Shown: positions 45,765 through 55,840, counted from the first letter of the stretch. The stretch: DNA of 64,000 nt from Agarivorans gilvus (GCF_001420915.1 NZ_CP013021.1:1312001-1376000); one strand, 5' to 3'. The notes: a model not told the origin generated them from the letters alone. Numbers and translations are program-made.

Positions 45765-46241
45765 TTATTTGCAATACTGCTTAATGTTGGCTTTCAGTTG
45801 TGGATAGCATTGCTGTTGGTACTGTTGCTCAACTACCGATATTAACTGTTGATAAGCACTAAAGCTTTTTTCGTAAGCTTGAAAGGCTTTTGCTGAATTT
45901 TCTCGTTTGCCCGCCTCTGCGCAGGCTTCATGCACCTGATACCAGGCCTCGGTAGCAGCATTAGCGCCAGCTAAAACAAGCTCTAGCTGGCGATTATTCA
46001 CTTGCTCAAACTGCTTCTTCTTATCTTTAAACAACTGACAGCTTTGCTGCTTAGGCAGGCTAAATTGCCAAGAACATACCTCAACATATTGCTCACTCAA
46101 TTGCTGCACCTTGGCATGGCTTTGGCGATTTAACGCCGAGGCCTCGGCAAAGCCCTCGCTTGAACACTCAAGCGCATGCGCCCATGGCGAAAGCAAGGCT
46201 AAAACACCCACACAGACTTGATTCTTAACTTTCCCTAACAT
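45765..46241 (-). CDS. Exported helical protein of unknown function
   Basis: A 158-residue product with a signal peptide (cleavage near AHALECSSEG) and a mature part rich in Gln, Ala, Lys and Glu, predicted mostly helical. It has six cysteines after the signal, including one near the mature N-terminus and one in the terminal IKQYCK. No family was recognised. It converges with the preceding gene across 31 nt and is divergent from a chemoreceptor gene. Confidence 0.65.
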   Translation of the reverse strand: MLGKVKNQVCVGVLALLSPWAHALECSSEGFAEASALNRQSHAKVQQLSEQYVEVCSWQFSLPKQQSCQLFKDKKKQFEQVNNRQLELVLAGANAATEAWYQVHEACAEAGKRENSAKAFQAYEKSFSAYQQLISVVEQQYQQQCYPQLKANIKQYCK

Positions 46242-46472
46242 CGTATTGGCTGTCCCTAGTTTTAAAAACTTAGTTATAATTCAATATATTAAACTATAAA
46301 CCTAAATCATCAGAATTAACCAACTTATGCCACGTTTACCAACATATATCTGGTCAATATGGCTAAATTTATGGTAGTTATACTCATTGCTCTTGGACTA
46401 GCAAAGGCGCAAATCATAAGCATTAAAGCGCAGCTAAGCGGGGCAACTATTCGCTTTACAGGGACTTGTACT

Positions 46473-48467
46473 ATGAAATTAAACGTTGTCACCAGAACGC
46501 TGTTGGGTTTTGCAGTGTTGTTAACACTACTGATAGTGGTGGCACTGATTGGCCAGTTCAACATGCGCCAACTTGAAAACCAACTCAATATCACCGTAAG
46601 TAAACTCGCCCCCATGGCAGAACGCACCAATCAACTATCGGGGATTTTACTGAATGCGGCTCGCCAAGTCGGCCTACATAGTGGCAGCGTTGACCTTGAG
46701 CAGTCCCAAGCTATAGAACAAAAGCTCAATAGCCTATTTGAGCAATATCAACAACGTATGCAAGCGCTTAGCGAACTTAGCCAAAGCTACCCCAAAATCC
46801 TCGAAGGCTTAAGCCAGTTAAATCAACAAGTCAGCCAAATAGAACAAACCAGCCAACAGCAGCTAACATTAAACAACCAAGGCCTACAGGCTCAGCAGAA
46901 CATCACCGCCTCTAGCCAGCAATTCAGTAACCAATGGAAAAGTTTTCAAGATGACATGGCCTTTTTAATGGAAATGGTCGATGAAAACGCCGAGTGGTTG
47001 GTCACCGGTATGCAAGCCGATATTGCGGCTTTTTCCGCCAGTTTAGAGAAATTGCTATATGCCGCTAGTGAAGAGCAATTTAATTCTCAATTGAGTGTAA
47101 TAGAAAGCTACCAGCAGTCGTTAAACAACAAGTACCAACAGCTGCTTAAGCTTGACCCTGATAGTGCCGAAGAACTCAGCAACTACTTCAAGCTATTACA
47201 ACAAGCCTTCGCCGAGCAGGGCTTATTTGACCAGCTAAAACGTCAGCAACAACTCACTAGCATACAAAACGCTCAGCTATTACAGCTAAATCAGTTAACC
47301 GATCAGGCCCTGCTGTTACTTGACCAAAGTGCCGAGCAACTCAGCCAAATCATTATTGCCGCCCACCAGCAAGCCCAGCACAGCTCTCGTTCAGCCAGTG
47401 TTCAAACCATCGTGGTATTGCTCATCTCAATTGTAATTACAGTGCTAGTTGCATGGAGTGTAAGTCGGCAGATTAAACGCCCACTGGGACAAACCCTAGC
47501 GCAAATTAAAGCCATGGTTGAAGGTGATTTTAGCCGCGATATGAGTAGCAGCAGCGACGATGAGTTTGGTCAAATTGCCCATCAATTACAGCGCTTAAGC
47601 GAGCAAATGAATCTACTATTGAGCCAGATGAAGGATAATGCCAAACAGCTAGCCAACAGCGCCTCAAGTGGGTTAAGCACCAGTGAGCACTCCCATCAAG
47701 TCATGCAGAATCAGCAAGAACAAAGCCAAATTGTGGCCTCTGCGGTGAGCCAAATGGAAGCAGGAGTGAATGAAGTATCAGAGCAAGCGCAGCAAAGCCG
47801 TGATGACATCAACCAAGTCACGCAATTAACCCAGCGAAGTCATCAAGCGGCCCAATCTACGCTTAGCACCACCAGTCAATTGCAAAGCACCGTGCTCGAT
47901 GCCAGCCAACAGGTGGCTGAGCTAAAACAACAAAGCGACGACATCAACAGCATCGTTGACGTGATTCAAGGCATTGCAGAGCAAACCAACCTATTGGCCC
48001 TTAATGCAGCCATTGAAGCGGCCCGCGCCGGGGAACAAGGCCGTGGTTTTGCCGTGGTAGCCGACGAAGTGCGCAGCCTCGCCACCCGCAGTCGCGAAGC
48101 CACCGAAGAAATACTTGCTATGATAGAGCTATTACAGTCTAGAGCTCAACAAACCACTGATATGATGTTACAGGGAGAAACCATGGTCGCCAGTTGTATT
48201 GACGAGGCCGAACAGAGCTCGCAGCAATTAGAACAGGTGGCTCAGTTACTCAACAACATTCAACAACGCAGTGAGCAAATCGCCCTAAATGCGCAAGATA
48301 AACACCAAGTTGCGCTACAGGTAGCCAACAATGTCACCACCATTGTTGAACTCAGTGAGCTAGCCAGCCACGATGCCAATAAAAACCAACAAATCAGTGA
48401 AGCCTTGCAACAGCAATCACAGCAGCAGCTTACCGAGTTATCACGATTTAAGCTCAACCAAGTTTAG
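46473..48467 (+). CDS. Methyl-accepting chemotaxis protein
   Basis: A 664-residue receptor beginning MKLNVVTRTLLGFAVLLTLL, with a first membrane helix, a long helical periplasmic region (about 35-305, Gln-rich, four-helix-bundle-like), a second helix (TIVVLLISIVITVLVAWSVS), a HAMP domain and a cytoplasmic coiled coil. The signalling tip is IAEQTNLLALNAAIEAARAG followed by EQGRGFAVVADEVRSLATRS. The start at Met39 of the longer frame fits the usual N-terminus of such receptors. The ligand is unknown. No che genes are in the window. Confidence 0.9.
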   Translation: MKLNVVTRTLLGFAVLLTLLIVVALIGQFNMRQLENQLNITVSKLAPMAERTNQLSGILLNAARQVGLHSGSVDLEQSQAIEQKLNSLFEQYQQRMQALSELSQSYPKILEGLSQLNQQVSQIEQTSQQQLTLNNQGLQAQQNITASSQQFSNQWKSFQDDMAFLMEMVDENAEWLVTGMQADIAAFSASLEKLLYAASEEQFNSQLSVIESYQQSLNNKYQQLLKLDPDSAEELSNYFKLLQQAFAEQGLFDQLKRQQQLTSIQNAQLLQLNQLTDQALLLLDQSAEQLSQIIIAAHQQAQHSSRSASVQTIVVLLISIVITVLVAWSVSRQIKRPLGQTLAQIKAMVEGDFSRDMSSSSDDEFGQIAHQLQRLSEQMNLLLSQMKDNAKQLANSASSGLSTSEHSHQVMQNQQEQSQIVASAVSQMEAGVNEVSEQAQQSRDDINQVTQLTQRSHQAAQSTLSTTSQLQSTVLDASQQVAELKQQSDDINSIVDVIQGIAEQTNLLALNAAIEAARAGEQGRGFAVVADEVRSLATRSREATEEILAMIELLQSRAQQTTDMMLQGETMVASCIDEAEQSSQQLEQVAQLLNNIQQRSEQIALNAQDKHQVALQVANNVTTIVELSELASHDANKNQQISEALQQQSQQQLTELSRFKLNQV

Positions 48468-48588
48468 TGCACAATTTAGGCGCTCAGCGCTATGTTCAGC
48501 GCCTAACACACGCTAATGAAAACCGCCTCTCTTGCTAATCTATTAGTGGGAGGCTAAGGTTTCAACTCAGCCAATAACTAAGCAAATC

Positions 48589-49245
48589 ATGTCAGCCATT
48601 TTATATTCATTTCGTCGTTGTCCTTATGCCATGCGCGCTCGCCTAGCCATAGCTGCGAGCCACAGTCCAGTATTATTACGCGAGATAATTCTCAAACATA
48701 AGCCAGCGGAGATGTTAGCGCTGTCCCCCAAAGGCACCGTACCAGTATTACAACTAGAGTCAGGAGAAGTACTGGAAGAAAGCTTGGATATTATGCTGTG
48801 GGCCCTGCGCCAAGCCGACCCTCTAGGCTGGCTAAAAAGCGCACCACAAAACTGGCAACAATGGGTCACTCGCAATGATCAAGAGTTTAAACCCTACTTA
48901 GACAAATATAAGTACGCGGTGCGTTTTCCAGAACAAAGCCCCGAAAGCTACCGCCAGCAAGCCGAAATTTTTATTGCCGATATAGAGCAGCAGCTAAAGC
49001 AAACTCCCTACCTATTGGGGCAGCAACAGAGTTTAGCTGATATGGCTATTCTTCCCTTTGTTCGCCAATTTGCCTCGGTGGACCTAAATTGGTTTGAGCA
49101 AGCGCCTTATCCTAAAACTCAAGCTTGGTTAAAGCAGTTTATCGACTCAGCACTATTTCGTTCTATCATGAAAAAATACCCAACCTGGCTGGATAGCCAA
49201 CAGCAGTTTAGGTTTCCAGAAAGTGCTCGGACTCCAGCCGAATAA
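48589..49245 (+). CDS. Glutathione S-transferase family protein
   Basis: A 218-residue protein with an N-terminal thioredoxin-fold domain carrying the active-site-like Cys in RRCPYAMRARLAIAA and the cis-proline segment KGTVPVL followed by VLEESLDIMLWAL. The helical C-terminal domain contains LGQQQSLADMAILPFVRQF. The CPYAMRAR motif points to omega or beta-like GSTs with thiol-transferase activity. The substrate is unknown. It is a single gene between a chemoreceptor and a solute-binding protein. Confidence 0.88.
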   Translation: MSAILYSFRRCPYAMRARLAIAASHSPVLLREIILKHKPAEMLALSPKGTVPVLQLESGEVLEESLDIMLWALRQADPLGWLKSAPQNWQQWVTRNDQEFKPYLDKYKYAVRFPEQSPESYRQQAEIFIADIEQQLKQTPYLLGQQQSLADMAILPFVRQFASVDLNWFEQAPYPKTQAWLKQFIDSALFRSIMKKYPTWLDSQQQFRFPESARTPAE

Positions 49246-49363
49246 GCAGGCGATTAGATAAAAAAACAGCAACTTAAACCAGTAATAACTAAAAAAACTT
49301 ATCACTATTAAATAATTACTGCTTTAATTAAGCATAAACTCATTGGATCGAGGGCGCTGTTGT

Positions 49364-50164
49364 TTGTCTGCTTATTACCGACTGATTATCAGAACCTTGC
49401 TTACATTGCTTGTCATTGTAACGCCATTAAAAGTCTCTGCAGCAAACCAAGTAGTCACCCTTTCCAATGGCGAGTGGCCGCCATTCACTTCACAAGATCT
49501 TGCCCAGCAGGGCTTCATTTCTGAAATTGTTCGCCAAGCATTCGCCCTACAAGGCTATAACGTTCACTACCAGTTTCTACCATGGGCCCGAGCCTACCGC
49601 TACGCCGAAAGTGGCCGGGTGGATGGCTCTGTAATCTGGACTAAAACCCCACATCGTTTAAAAACCATGTTATTTAGTGAACCAGTATTTCAACATACTT
49701 ATGTTTTCTTTTACCGTGCCGCAGACAATTTTAACTGGCGAGAGATGAGCGACTTACGGGGCTTTAGAATAGGAGGCAGCGAAGGCTACAGTTATGGTTA
49801 TGAATTTGACCAAGCCGTTAAACGAGGCGAACTCAACATTGATTATGTGTCTTCAGATATCCTCAATTTAAAAAAACTACAAGCTAAACGCATCGACCTA
49901 TTTCCTTCCGACATTCAAGTTGGCTACTATTTACTCAAGCAACTATTTCCAGAACTGCAAGCCGAACAGTTTAAGCATCACCCCAAACCCATTGTAGAGA
50001 TCGAGACTCACGTATTATTTTCTAAGGTGGATCTCACTCGAGGTAAACTCTTGCAAGCAGCCTTTAATAAGGGCTTGCAAGAGCTGCGTGCCAATGGCAC
50101 GTACCAGAAACTGGTAGAGCAAGCCTCGTTAAGCTATTACTCACAAACGCCTCACCGCAACTAA
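49364..50164 (+). CDS. Periplasmic solute-binding protein, family 3 type
   Basis: A protein of about 266 residues with a signal peptide (RLIIRTLLTLLVIVTPLKVSA, cleavage near SAAN). The mature domain begins VVTLSNGEWPPFTSQDL and includes GRVDGSVIWTKTPHR and LRGFRIGGSEGYSYG, typical of the amino-acid-binding SBP_bac_3 fold. Start choice: TTG at 49364 has an AGGG site 9 nt upstream; the TTG at 49343 gives a longer, poorer signal. No ABC permease or ATPase is adjacent. The gene converges on a chemoreceptor 3 nt away, so it might feed a receptor instead of a transporter; that is an inference. Confidence 0.82.
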   Translation: MSAYYRLIIRTLLTLLVIVTPLKVSAANQVVTLSNGEWPPFTSQDLAQQGFISEIVRQAFALQGYNVHYQFLPWARAYRYAESGRVDGSVIWTKTPHRLKTMLFSEPVFQHTYVFFYRAADNFNWREMSDLRGFRIGGSEGYSYGYEFDQAVKRGELNIDYVSSDILNLKKLQAKRIDLFPSDIQVGYYLLKQLFPELQAEQFKHHPKPIVEIETHVLFSKVDLTRGKLLQAAFNKGLQELRANGTYQKLVEQASLSYYSQTPHRN

Positions 50165-50167
50165 GTG

Positions 50168-52204
50168 CTAACGAAATTGCTCAACCTGATGATTAAGTTG
50201 TTGCGATAACCCCTGCAGCTCGGTAGCGCTACTCGCGGTTTGCGCGGCTGTATCGCGGCTATCACTGGTTAACTGGCTAATTTTAGACGCACTAGCCGCA
50301 ATATCTTGCGATACCATGGCCTGCTGTTCGGTGGTGGCCGCAATGCTCTCAGATTGACTGGCGATGTTAGCCACCTGCTGACTAATATCCAATAAGGCCT
50401 GATTGGTTTGGCCCGCATGCTCGGTAAAATTAGCGCCGCGTTTTTGGCTTTCATTCATCATGTTCACCGCATTTCCCGTGCTCACTTGCAGCTTGGCAAT
50501 AATGTTTTCTACTTCTTTCACCGATTCCTGAGTGCGTCGCGCGAGGGTTCTCACTTCATCAGCAACTACCGCAAAGCCGCGCCCTTGCTCGCCGGCTCGC
50601 GCTGCTTCAATGGCCGCATTTAAGGCCAGTAAGTTGGTTTGATCAGCAATATCGTTGATCATCTTCGTCACATCTTGAATGTTATTGCTTTGTTCACCGA
50701 CTAACTCAATCGCCTCGGCAGAGGAATAAAGCTGCTGATTGAGTAAGTCAATTTCACTAATCATTCTCGAGACTAACTCCGTTCCTTGCCGGGACTGCTC
50801 ATCTGCTGTCCGCACATTATCAGCAATCTGCTCTACCTGCTGAGCCACCGCTGTGGCCGAAGAAGACATTTCCTCAATCGCCGAAGCCACTTGCTCCACT
50901 TGGCTTTGCTGGTGATTGAGCTGGTTTAGGCTATGTTCAGCATCGGCGAATACACTGGCAGATTTTCCACTGAGTGAACGACTACAAGCTCTAATATTTT
51001 CCACCAATAAATTCAACTTAGCCGCCATTTCTTGAGCCCCTGCATTTAAACGCTCAATTTCATTACTAGAATCTGCTTTCCCGGCGGCCAACTGCACACT
51101 AATTTCACCCTCTCCCATACGCTGCATATTGCAACTAAGCGCATCCAACGGTTTCATCATTACGCGCAACAATAAAGCCAGACCGATTAACACGGCCACA
51201 GCCACTACCAAAGAAATCACTACAATTAATATCAATAGATGGTGGCTAGCTTGGATTACTTCGCTAATAAAAGTACCGCCGAGTAACTTCCAATTCCAAC
51301 CTTTAACCTCGGTAAATACCAAATATTTATCCCCGGTTTTACCTTGATAACTATATGGGTAAATTATGCGTCCAGAAGTTTGCTCAAAAACGCCTTTTAA
51401 TCGCTCATTCAGCTGTTGGTTACCGGTATGAAGTAGCGACTCTCCTGGCTTAAAAGTAGGATGAAGTAGCGCATCTCCTAGTAAATCAGCACGGCTATTG
51501 TCCAATACTATCGAATACCCTGTTTCACCCCACTCTATCTCCGACAAGCGGTCAAAAACTTCTTTAGTCGCTTGGCCGATGGGCACACCAATAAAACTTA
51601 AAGCACTCACTTTACCTTGCTGATCTTCAATGGGGTGGTAATAAGTAAGGTAGTCGTTGCCAAACAACTTCACTTTGGCATGAAATGACTGGCCGTTAAT
51701 TAGGCTTTGATAGGCTGGATGATCGGTGCCTAAACGCGTAGCTAAGGCTGGCTGCTGCTTATTGTCTTTCAGCGAAGTGGCAATGCGCACAAAATCATCA
51801 CCGGAAGCACTAAATAGCGTCGCGACTGCCCCCGTATCGGCAGTAAAACGGTCTACATAACGAGTATCGCCCAGTAAACTGGTGCCTCGAACGTGAATAT
51901 CATGAACCCTAAACTCGGCAAAGTTGACTATTTGCTCAGCCACTTGCAAATCTTTGAGGTAGCCATTTCTAAAGGTGGCTTCTAAGTTTTTGGCCCGCTC
52001 CAAGTGCGAGCTAAACTGCCCTTCAGCCATAGCCGCAACCGCTTCGATCTTCGATTTATGGTCGGCCATGGTTTGCTCAAATAAGGCCTTAGCCGCTTGT
52101 TTATATACCAACTCCGCCATTAAGCCTAAGCCCAACACAATGATAAAACCAATAACCAACTGTAATTGAGTTGAAATACTGCGATGCCTTAACCCTAGCA
52201 ACAT
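50168..52204 (-). CDS. Methyl-accepting chemotaxis protein with periplasmic Cache domain
   Basis: A 678-residue receptor with membrane helices at about 12-32 and 318-345 flanking a large periplasmic Cache_3/Cache_2-type sensor (GTSLLGDTRYVDRFTADTGA, ALSFIGVPIG, WGETGYSIVLD). A HAMP domain and a methyl-accepting domain follow, with tip IADQTNLLALNAAIEAARAG. Double Cache receptors commonly sense small organic acids or amino acids; the ligand here is unknown. A Fur-box-like sequence lies about 70 nt upstream. Confidence 0.92.
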   Translation of the reverse strand: MLLGLRHRSISTQLQLVIGFIIVLGLGLMAELVYKQAAKALFEQTMADHKSKIEAVAAMAEGQFSSHLERAKNLEATFRNGYLKDLQVAEQIVNFAEFRVHDIHVRGTSLLGDTRYVDRFTADTGAVATLFSASGDDFVRIATSLKDNKQQPALATRLGTDHPAYQSLINGQSFHAKVKLFGNDYLTYYHPIEDQQGKVSALSFIGVPIGQATKEVFDRLSEIEWGETGYSIVLDNSRADLLGDALLHPTFKPGESLLHTGNQQLNERLKGVFEQTSGRIIYPYSYQGKTGDKYLVFTEVKGWNWKLLGGTFISEVIQASHHLLILIVVISLVVAVAVLIGLALLLRVMMKPLDALSCNMQRMGEGEISVQLAAGKADSSNEIERLNAGAQEMAAKLNLLVENIRACSRSLSGKSASVFADAEHSLNQLNHQQSQVEQVASAIEEMSSSATAVAQQVEQIADNVRTADEQSRQGTELVSRMISEIDLLNQQLYSSAEAIELVGEQSNNIQDVTKMINDIADQTNLLALNAAIEAARAGEQGRGFAVVADEVRTLARRTQESVKEVENIIAKLQVSTGNAVNMMNESQKRGANFTEHAGQTNQALLDISQQVANIASQSESIAATTEQQAMVSQDIAASASKISQLTSDSRDTAAQTASSATELQGLSQQLNHQVEQFR

Positions 52205-52747
52205 GCAAGCGTCCCTTTAACAAAAACCGACAAATCAATAAAAAGTCAAACTAAAGCAAGAAAAATATTAAGTAAATATCATTCTTATTCTCATTAATAT
52301 TTTATTGCTTCAAATCAACGGGGGAAAATGAGGACCATATCTTCAGGCTTAGTTCAACAAGCTTTACTCGCCCAAGTTCACAAAAAAGTAGGCGAGTAAG
52401 AGACAAACATCAGCGAAAACTGGCGTAAACAGCATTTACTTCGAATATCCAGCAAGGCCAAGCCATATTAATGATGTTTTGACTTGGATAACAAACAGGC
52501 TTCAGATGAATATTCGGCACTTTAGGTCATTTCCTCAAATAATCAAGTAATTTAAGCGCTATTTACCGCAATATTACTCACGATCAAATCTCGAGCATTT
52601 ATAAAAATTTATCATTTACGTATAGACTTCGACCACTTCAGCAATGCAGACTAGATTGAGCATAAGTGAAGAAACCCCAAGTGCGCCAAACAACAAACAG
52701 AAAGCCAAATTAATACTTAGGATTGACGTTCAGGAGTAGTGTTTTCA
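52205..52747. other. Intergenic region between two divergent chemoreceptor genes
   Basis: About 540 nt, AT-rich. Near the minus-strand receptor, three GATAAT-like hexamers in a row (GAGAAT, AAGAAT, GATATT on the minus strand, 52275-52292) resemble a weak Fur box. A 24-codon open frame at 52328-52402 (starting MRTISSGLVQQALLAQ) follows a G-rich stretch that could serve as a ribosome-binding site; an 8-bp inverted repeat (TACTCGCC / GGCGAGTA) overlaps its end. I do not have enough evidence to call it a gene. Nothing else is recognised. Confidence 0.5.
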
Positions 52748-54292
52748 ATGACGGACCAACGAGTTAGATTTAAAGATAGTGATAACCTGATTTCCACCAC
52801 CACTGCGGACAGTCATATCACCTACTGTAACGATGCCTTCTGTAAAGTAGCGGGCTATCAAGAACAAGAATTACTAGAGCAACCGCATAACGTGATTCGT
52901 CACGCCGACATGCCCAAACCCGCTTTTGCTCAACTTTGGCAACATATTCAGTCTGGCTCTAGCTGGATGGGACTGGTTAAAAACCGCTGTAAAGAATCCG
53001 GCCATTACTGGGTCTCGGCCTTTGTCACGCCCATTTTGGACAATAAAGGTGAAGTCTATGAGTATCAGTCTGTCCGCACTCAACCCAGCGACCAACAAAT
53101 ATCACGCGCCGCTAAACTGTACAAAAAACTGCAGCAAGGCAGTGTAAAAACACGTCGGCGCTCGGTACTAAACTGGCAGTTATATTGTGTATTCATCAGT
53201 ATTATTGGCTTACTGCTGAACGCATTTTCAGTGATATCTAGCACTCAGGCTTTAGCTGTGGCGATTCCCTTGTTAGTTATAAGCTTAATTTGCGGTTTCA
53301 CTTTTAAGAGCCGCTTAAGCGGCCTTGTACAAACCGCCCAAGACAACTACAACAATCCACTGATGGAAGTCCCCTATACCGGCTATTGCGATGACTTATC
53401 ACCCATTGAATTAGCCATGCAAATGAAGAAGGCAGAACTACGAGCCGTTACCGCTCGCGCCGATGAAACCTCGGAAGGCATTTTAAGCTCAGCCAAACAA
53501 GAAGTGGCCAACAGTCAGGCCATCACCAATGAACTGAATGAGCAGAGTTTGGCCACCGATGCCATGGCGGTCTCGGCAGAAGAAATGCAGGCATCTATTG
53601 ATGAAGTGGCCAAGCAAGCCAAGCAAAGTGCCGAATTTGCCCAAGACGCGAGCATCACAGCTAATCAAGGTGTAATCACCATCGAACAGACGGTGACCAC
53701 AGTAAATGGTTTAAGCCAAACACTAGACCAATCACGTCAAGCCTTAGGCCAGTTGTATAACGATGTAGATAGCATTGAAACTATCTTAGGCATGATCCAA
53801 GGTATTGCCGAACAAACCAATCTCTTGGCATTAAACGCAGCCATTGAAGCGGCTCGTGCCGGTGAACACGGCCGAGGATTTGCCGTAGTAGCAGATGAAG
53901 TCCGCGCCTTATCAGCGAAAACCAGTAACTCGGTAGAAGACATTCGCAATAAGATTGAAATACTGCAAAATACTGTCAATACTACCGGCAAACTGATGGA
54001 ACAAGGCATTGAAGCCTCTGATACCAGCGTCACCATGTCAGAACAAAGTAAACAGGCTTTTCAGGCGATAGTGAATGACTTAAATGCCATCGGCGAGCAA
54101 AGCGAGAATACGTCGCAGGCCATCATTGAGCAGGTACAAGTGACCCAAGGGATGAATCAGCATGTCTTTCGTATGAAGGAAGCTATCGACTCGACCCATC
54201 TATTATCGGAAAGCTCAGTGGAACGAACTCAGAAACTGGTAGGCAGTTTGGAAAGCCTACAACGCTTAGTCAAACAATTTAGCCATGCTTAG
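52748..54292 (+). CDS. PAS-domain methyl-accepting protein (Aer-like)
   Basis: A protein of about 514 residues. The N-terminal PAS domain (about 10-120) has ITYCNDAFCKVAGYQEQELL and PHNVIRHADMPKPAFAQLW, the pattern of Aer-type energy or redox receptors that bind FAD. A hydrophobic hairpin lies at about 145-195, then a methyl-accepting domain with tip IAEQTNLLALNAAIEAARAG. The ATG at 52748 has an AGGAG site 11 nt upstream; the GTG at 52739 is too close to it. It probably mediates aerotaxis together with the cytoplasmic Che proteins encoded elsewhere. Confidence 0.9.
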   Translation: MTDQRVRFKDSDNLISTTTADSHITYCNDAFCKVAGYQEQELLEQPHNVIRHADMPKPAFAQLWQHIQSGSSWMGLVKNRCKESGHYWVSAFVTPILDNKGEVYEYQSVRTQPSDQQISRAAKLYKKLQQGSVKTRRRSVLNWQLYCVFISIIGLLLNAFSVISSTQALAVAIPLLVISLICGFTFKSRLSGLVQTAQDNYNNPLMEVPYTGYCDDLSPIELAMQMKKAELRAVTARADETSEGILSSAKQEVANSQAITNELNEQSLATDAMAVSAEEMQASIDEVAKQAKQSAEFAQDASITANQGVITIEQTVTTVNGLSQTLDQSRQALGQLYNDVDSIETILGMIQGIAEQTNLLALNAAIEAARAGEHGRGFAVVADEVRALSAKTSNSVEDIRNKIEILQNTVNTTGKLMEQGIEASDTSVTMSEQSKQAFQAIVNDLNAIGEQSENTSQAIIEQVQVTQGMNQHVFRMKEAIDSTHLLSESSVERTQKLVGSLESLQRLVKQFSHA

Positions 54293-54317
54293 CGCAACTT
54301 ACTAAGCCCATAAATAC

Positions 54318-54345
54318 CAACGGCCCGCATTGAGCGGGCCGTTTC
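54318..54345. terminator. Terminator between the Aer-like gene and ilvE
   Basis: A 10-bp GC-rich stem (AACGGCCCGC / GCGGGCCGTT, loop ATTGA) with short T or A flanks lies between convergent genes. It is probably shared. Confidence 0.75.
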
Positions 54346-54364
54346 GCATTTCACAAGAGTAAAG

Positions 54365-55360
54365 TTACACTTTACTTAGCCAGCCATGAGGATCGGCACT
54401 ATTTCCCCACTGGATATCATTTAGGGCCTGACGTAGTTTTAGGGTAGTCGCTCCCGCCTCACCATTACCCACAGTGTGTTCTTTACCTTGATGAATTAAG
54501 GTTCCAACTGGCGTCAGTACCGCAGCCGTGCCAGATAAGGCGGCTTCACAGCCCGGCTTAGCGGCTCGCTCTAATAACTCATCCACACTCAGCTGGCGCT
54601 CGCTCACGGTTAGCCCCAAATCTCTCGCCAGCGTTAAAATAGAGTCTCGTGTAACCCCATGCAGGAAGCTGCTATCTAAGGCCTTAGTAATCAGCTCGTC
54701 ACCATCAATTAAAATGAAATTGGCCGCGCCAGTTTCTTGCACATCACCATTAGGACAGAACAACACTTGGTCGGCATCCACTTCGGTACGCGCTTGAGTA
54801 ATCGGGCCTAAAGCACTGGCATAATTTCCGCCAGATTTCACCATGCCCATGTGCGGCGCACAGCGCATGCCATTTTCTTCTAGCAACAGGCGCAAGGTTT
54901 TAGAACCACCAGCAAAGTAATCTCCCACCGGAGATAACAATACGTATAACATCGCCGAATTGGTCGCGGCAGCTGCCTTACCAATAGCAGGTTCGGTACC
55001 AATAAAGGTAGGGCGAATATACATAGAGCCAGGGGCCTCGGGCACCTCTGCAGCAAACTTAGCAACAATATCTTTAATCATCTGCTCTAATAACGTGGGT
55101 TCAAACGCGGGCAAGCTCAGTAACTTAGCTGACTGAACCATTCGCTTAATATTGGCATCCATACGGAAGATGTGCACGCTGCCATCTTGATGACGAAATG
55201 CTTTTAGCCCTTCAAAACAGGTACTAGAGTAATGAAGTACGTGTGCACCCGGGTGCAAACTAATGCTATCGGAAGAGACTATTTCACTATCGCTCCACTG
55301 CTGGTCTTCGTATTTTGCTAATGCCATTTGTGGCATAAAAACCGTACCAAATGCTGCCAT
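54365..55360 (-). CDS. ilvE: Branched-chain-amino-acid aminotransferase
   Basis: A 331-residue class IV PLP-dependent aminotransferase of the longer BCAT type. The catalytic lysine lies in GMVKSGGNYASALG; other motifs are HYSSTCFEGLKAFRHQDG, MYIRPTFIGTEPAIG and GDVQETGAANFILI. It interconverts branched-chain amino acids and their 2-oxo acids. It is a single gene, not linked to ilvGMDA, followed by a shared terminator. Confidence 0.94.
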   Translation of the reverse strand: MAAFGTVFMPQMALAKYEDQQWSDSEIVSSDSISLHPGAHVLHYSSTCFEGLKAFRHQDGSVHIFRMDANIKRMVQSAKLLSLPAFEPTLLEQMIKDIVAKFAAEVPEAPGSMYIRPTFIGTEPAIGKAAAATNSAMLYVLLSPVGDYFAGGSKTLRLLLEENGMRCAPHMGMVKSGGNYASALGPITQARTEVDADQVLFCPNGDVQETGAANFILIDGDELITKALDSSFLHGVTRDSILTLARDLGLTVSERQLSVDELLERAAKPGCEAALSGTAAVLTPVGTLIHQGKEHTVGNGEAGATTLKLRQALNDIQWGNSADPHGWLSKV

Positions 55361-55840
55361 GTTGTATTCCTAAATATGCTGGGGCTGAGGCCCTTTATTG
55401 TTTTAACTATTTATAAGCGAAGTCGCAAACTGCTGGGGACAGAACGAGTTGATACCATCGAAGCCAGTAACTTGAACAACCGACGCCAATTCATCCGTAA
55501 ATTGGATCTGCAGAATGGTCAATGAGTATGTAATTTTACGCTTCTGCAATCAAGCATAAGCCCCATTAAAAAGACAGATATTCTGCAATAAATCAAGGCA
55601 AATGTCGCCTAGCAAAAGGCTTTTACCGCTAGAAATCTCATAGAGAATTTAACTATTCTCCTGCTGCAATTAAAAAATCACCACAAATTCGCGTCAATTT
55701 ATAAGCAACGAGGGTTAGATCCTACATAAGTGATTAATCGATTATTTATTCATCATCTATCATCGGCGCATAAATTCAATCGGGGCTGATGTCCCACTTA
55801 ATTTTTTCGCCCAGAGCAACAGCTCTTTACAGGACATAAC
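55361..55840. other. Intergenic region between ilvE and the patatin-like gene
   Basis: A 480-nt gap between divergent genes. I see a TAATCGATTA palindrome (55735-55744) and two related TTCTGCAAT stretches (about 55543 and 55583), but no gene, terminator or known operator. Promoters for both flanking genes must lie here. Confidence 0.4.

Noticed and set aside
52328..52402. 24-codon frame with a G-rich upstream stretch between chemoreceptor genes
   Set aside because: Too short and without homology I recognise; recorded in the intergenic entry but not called a gene.
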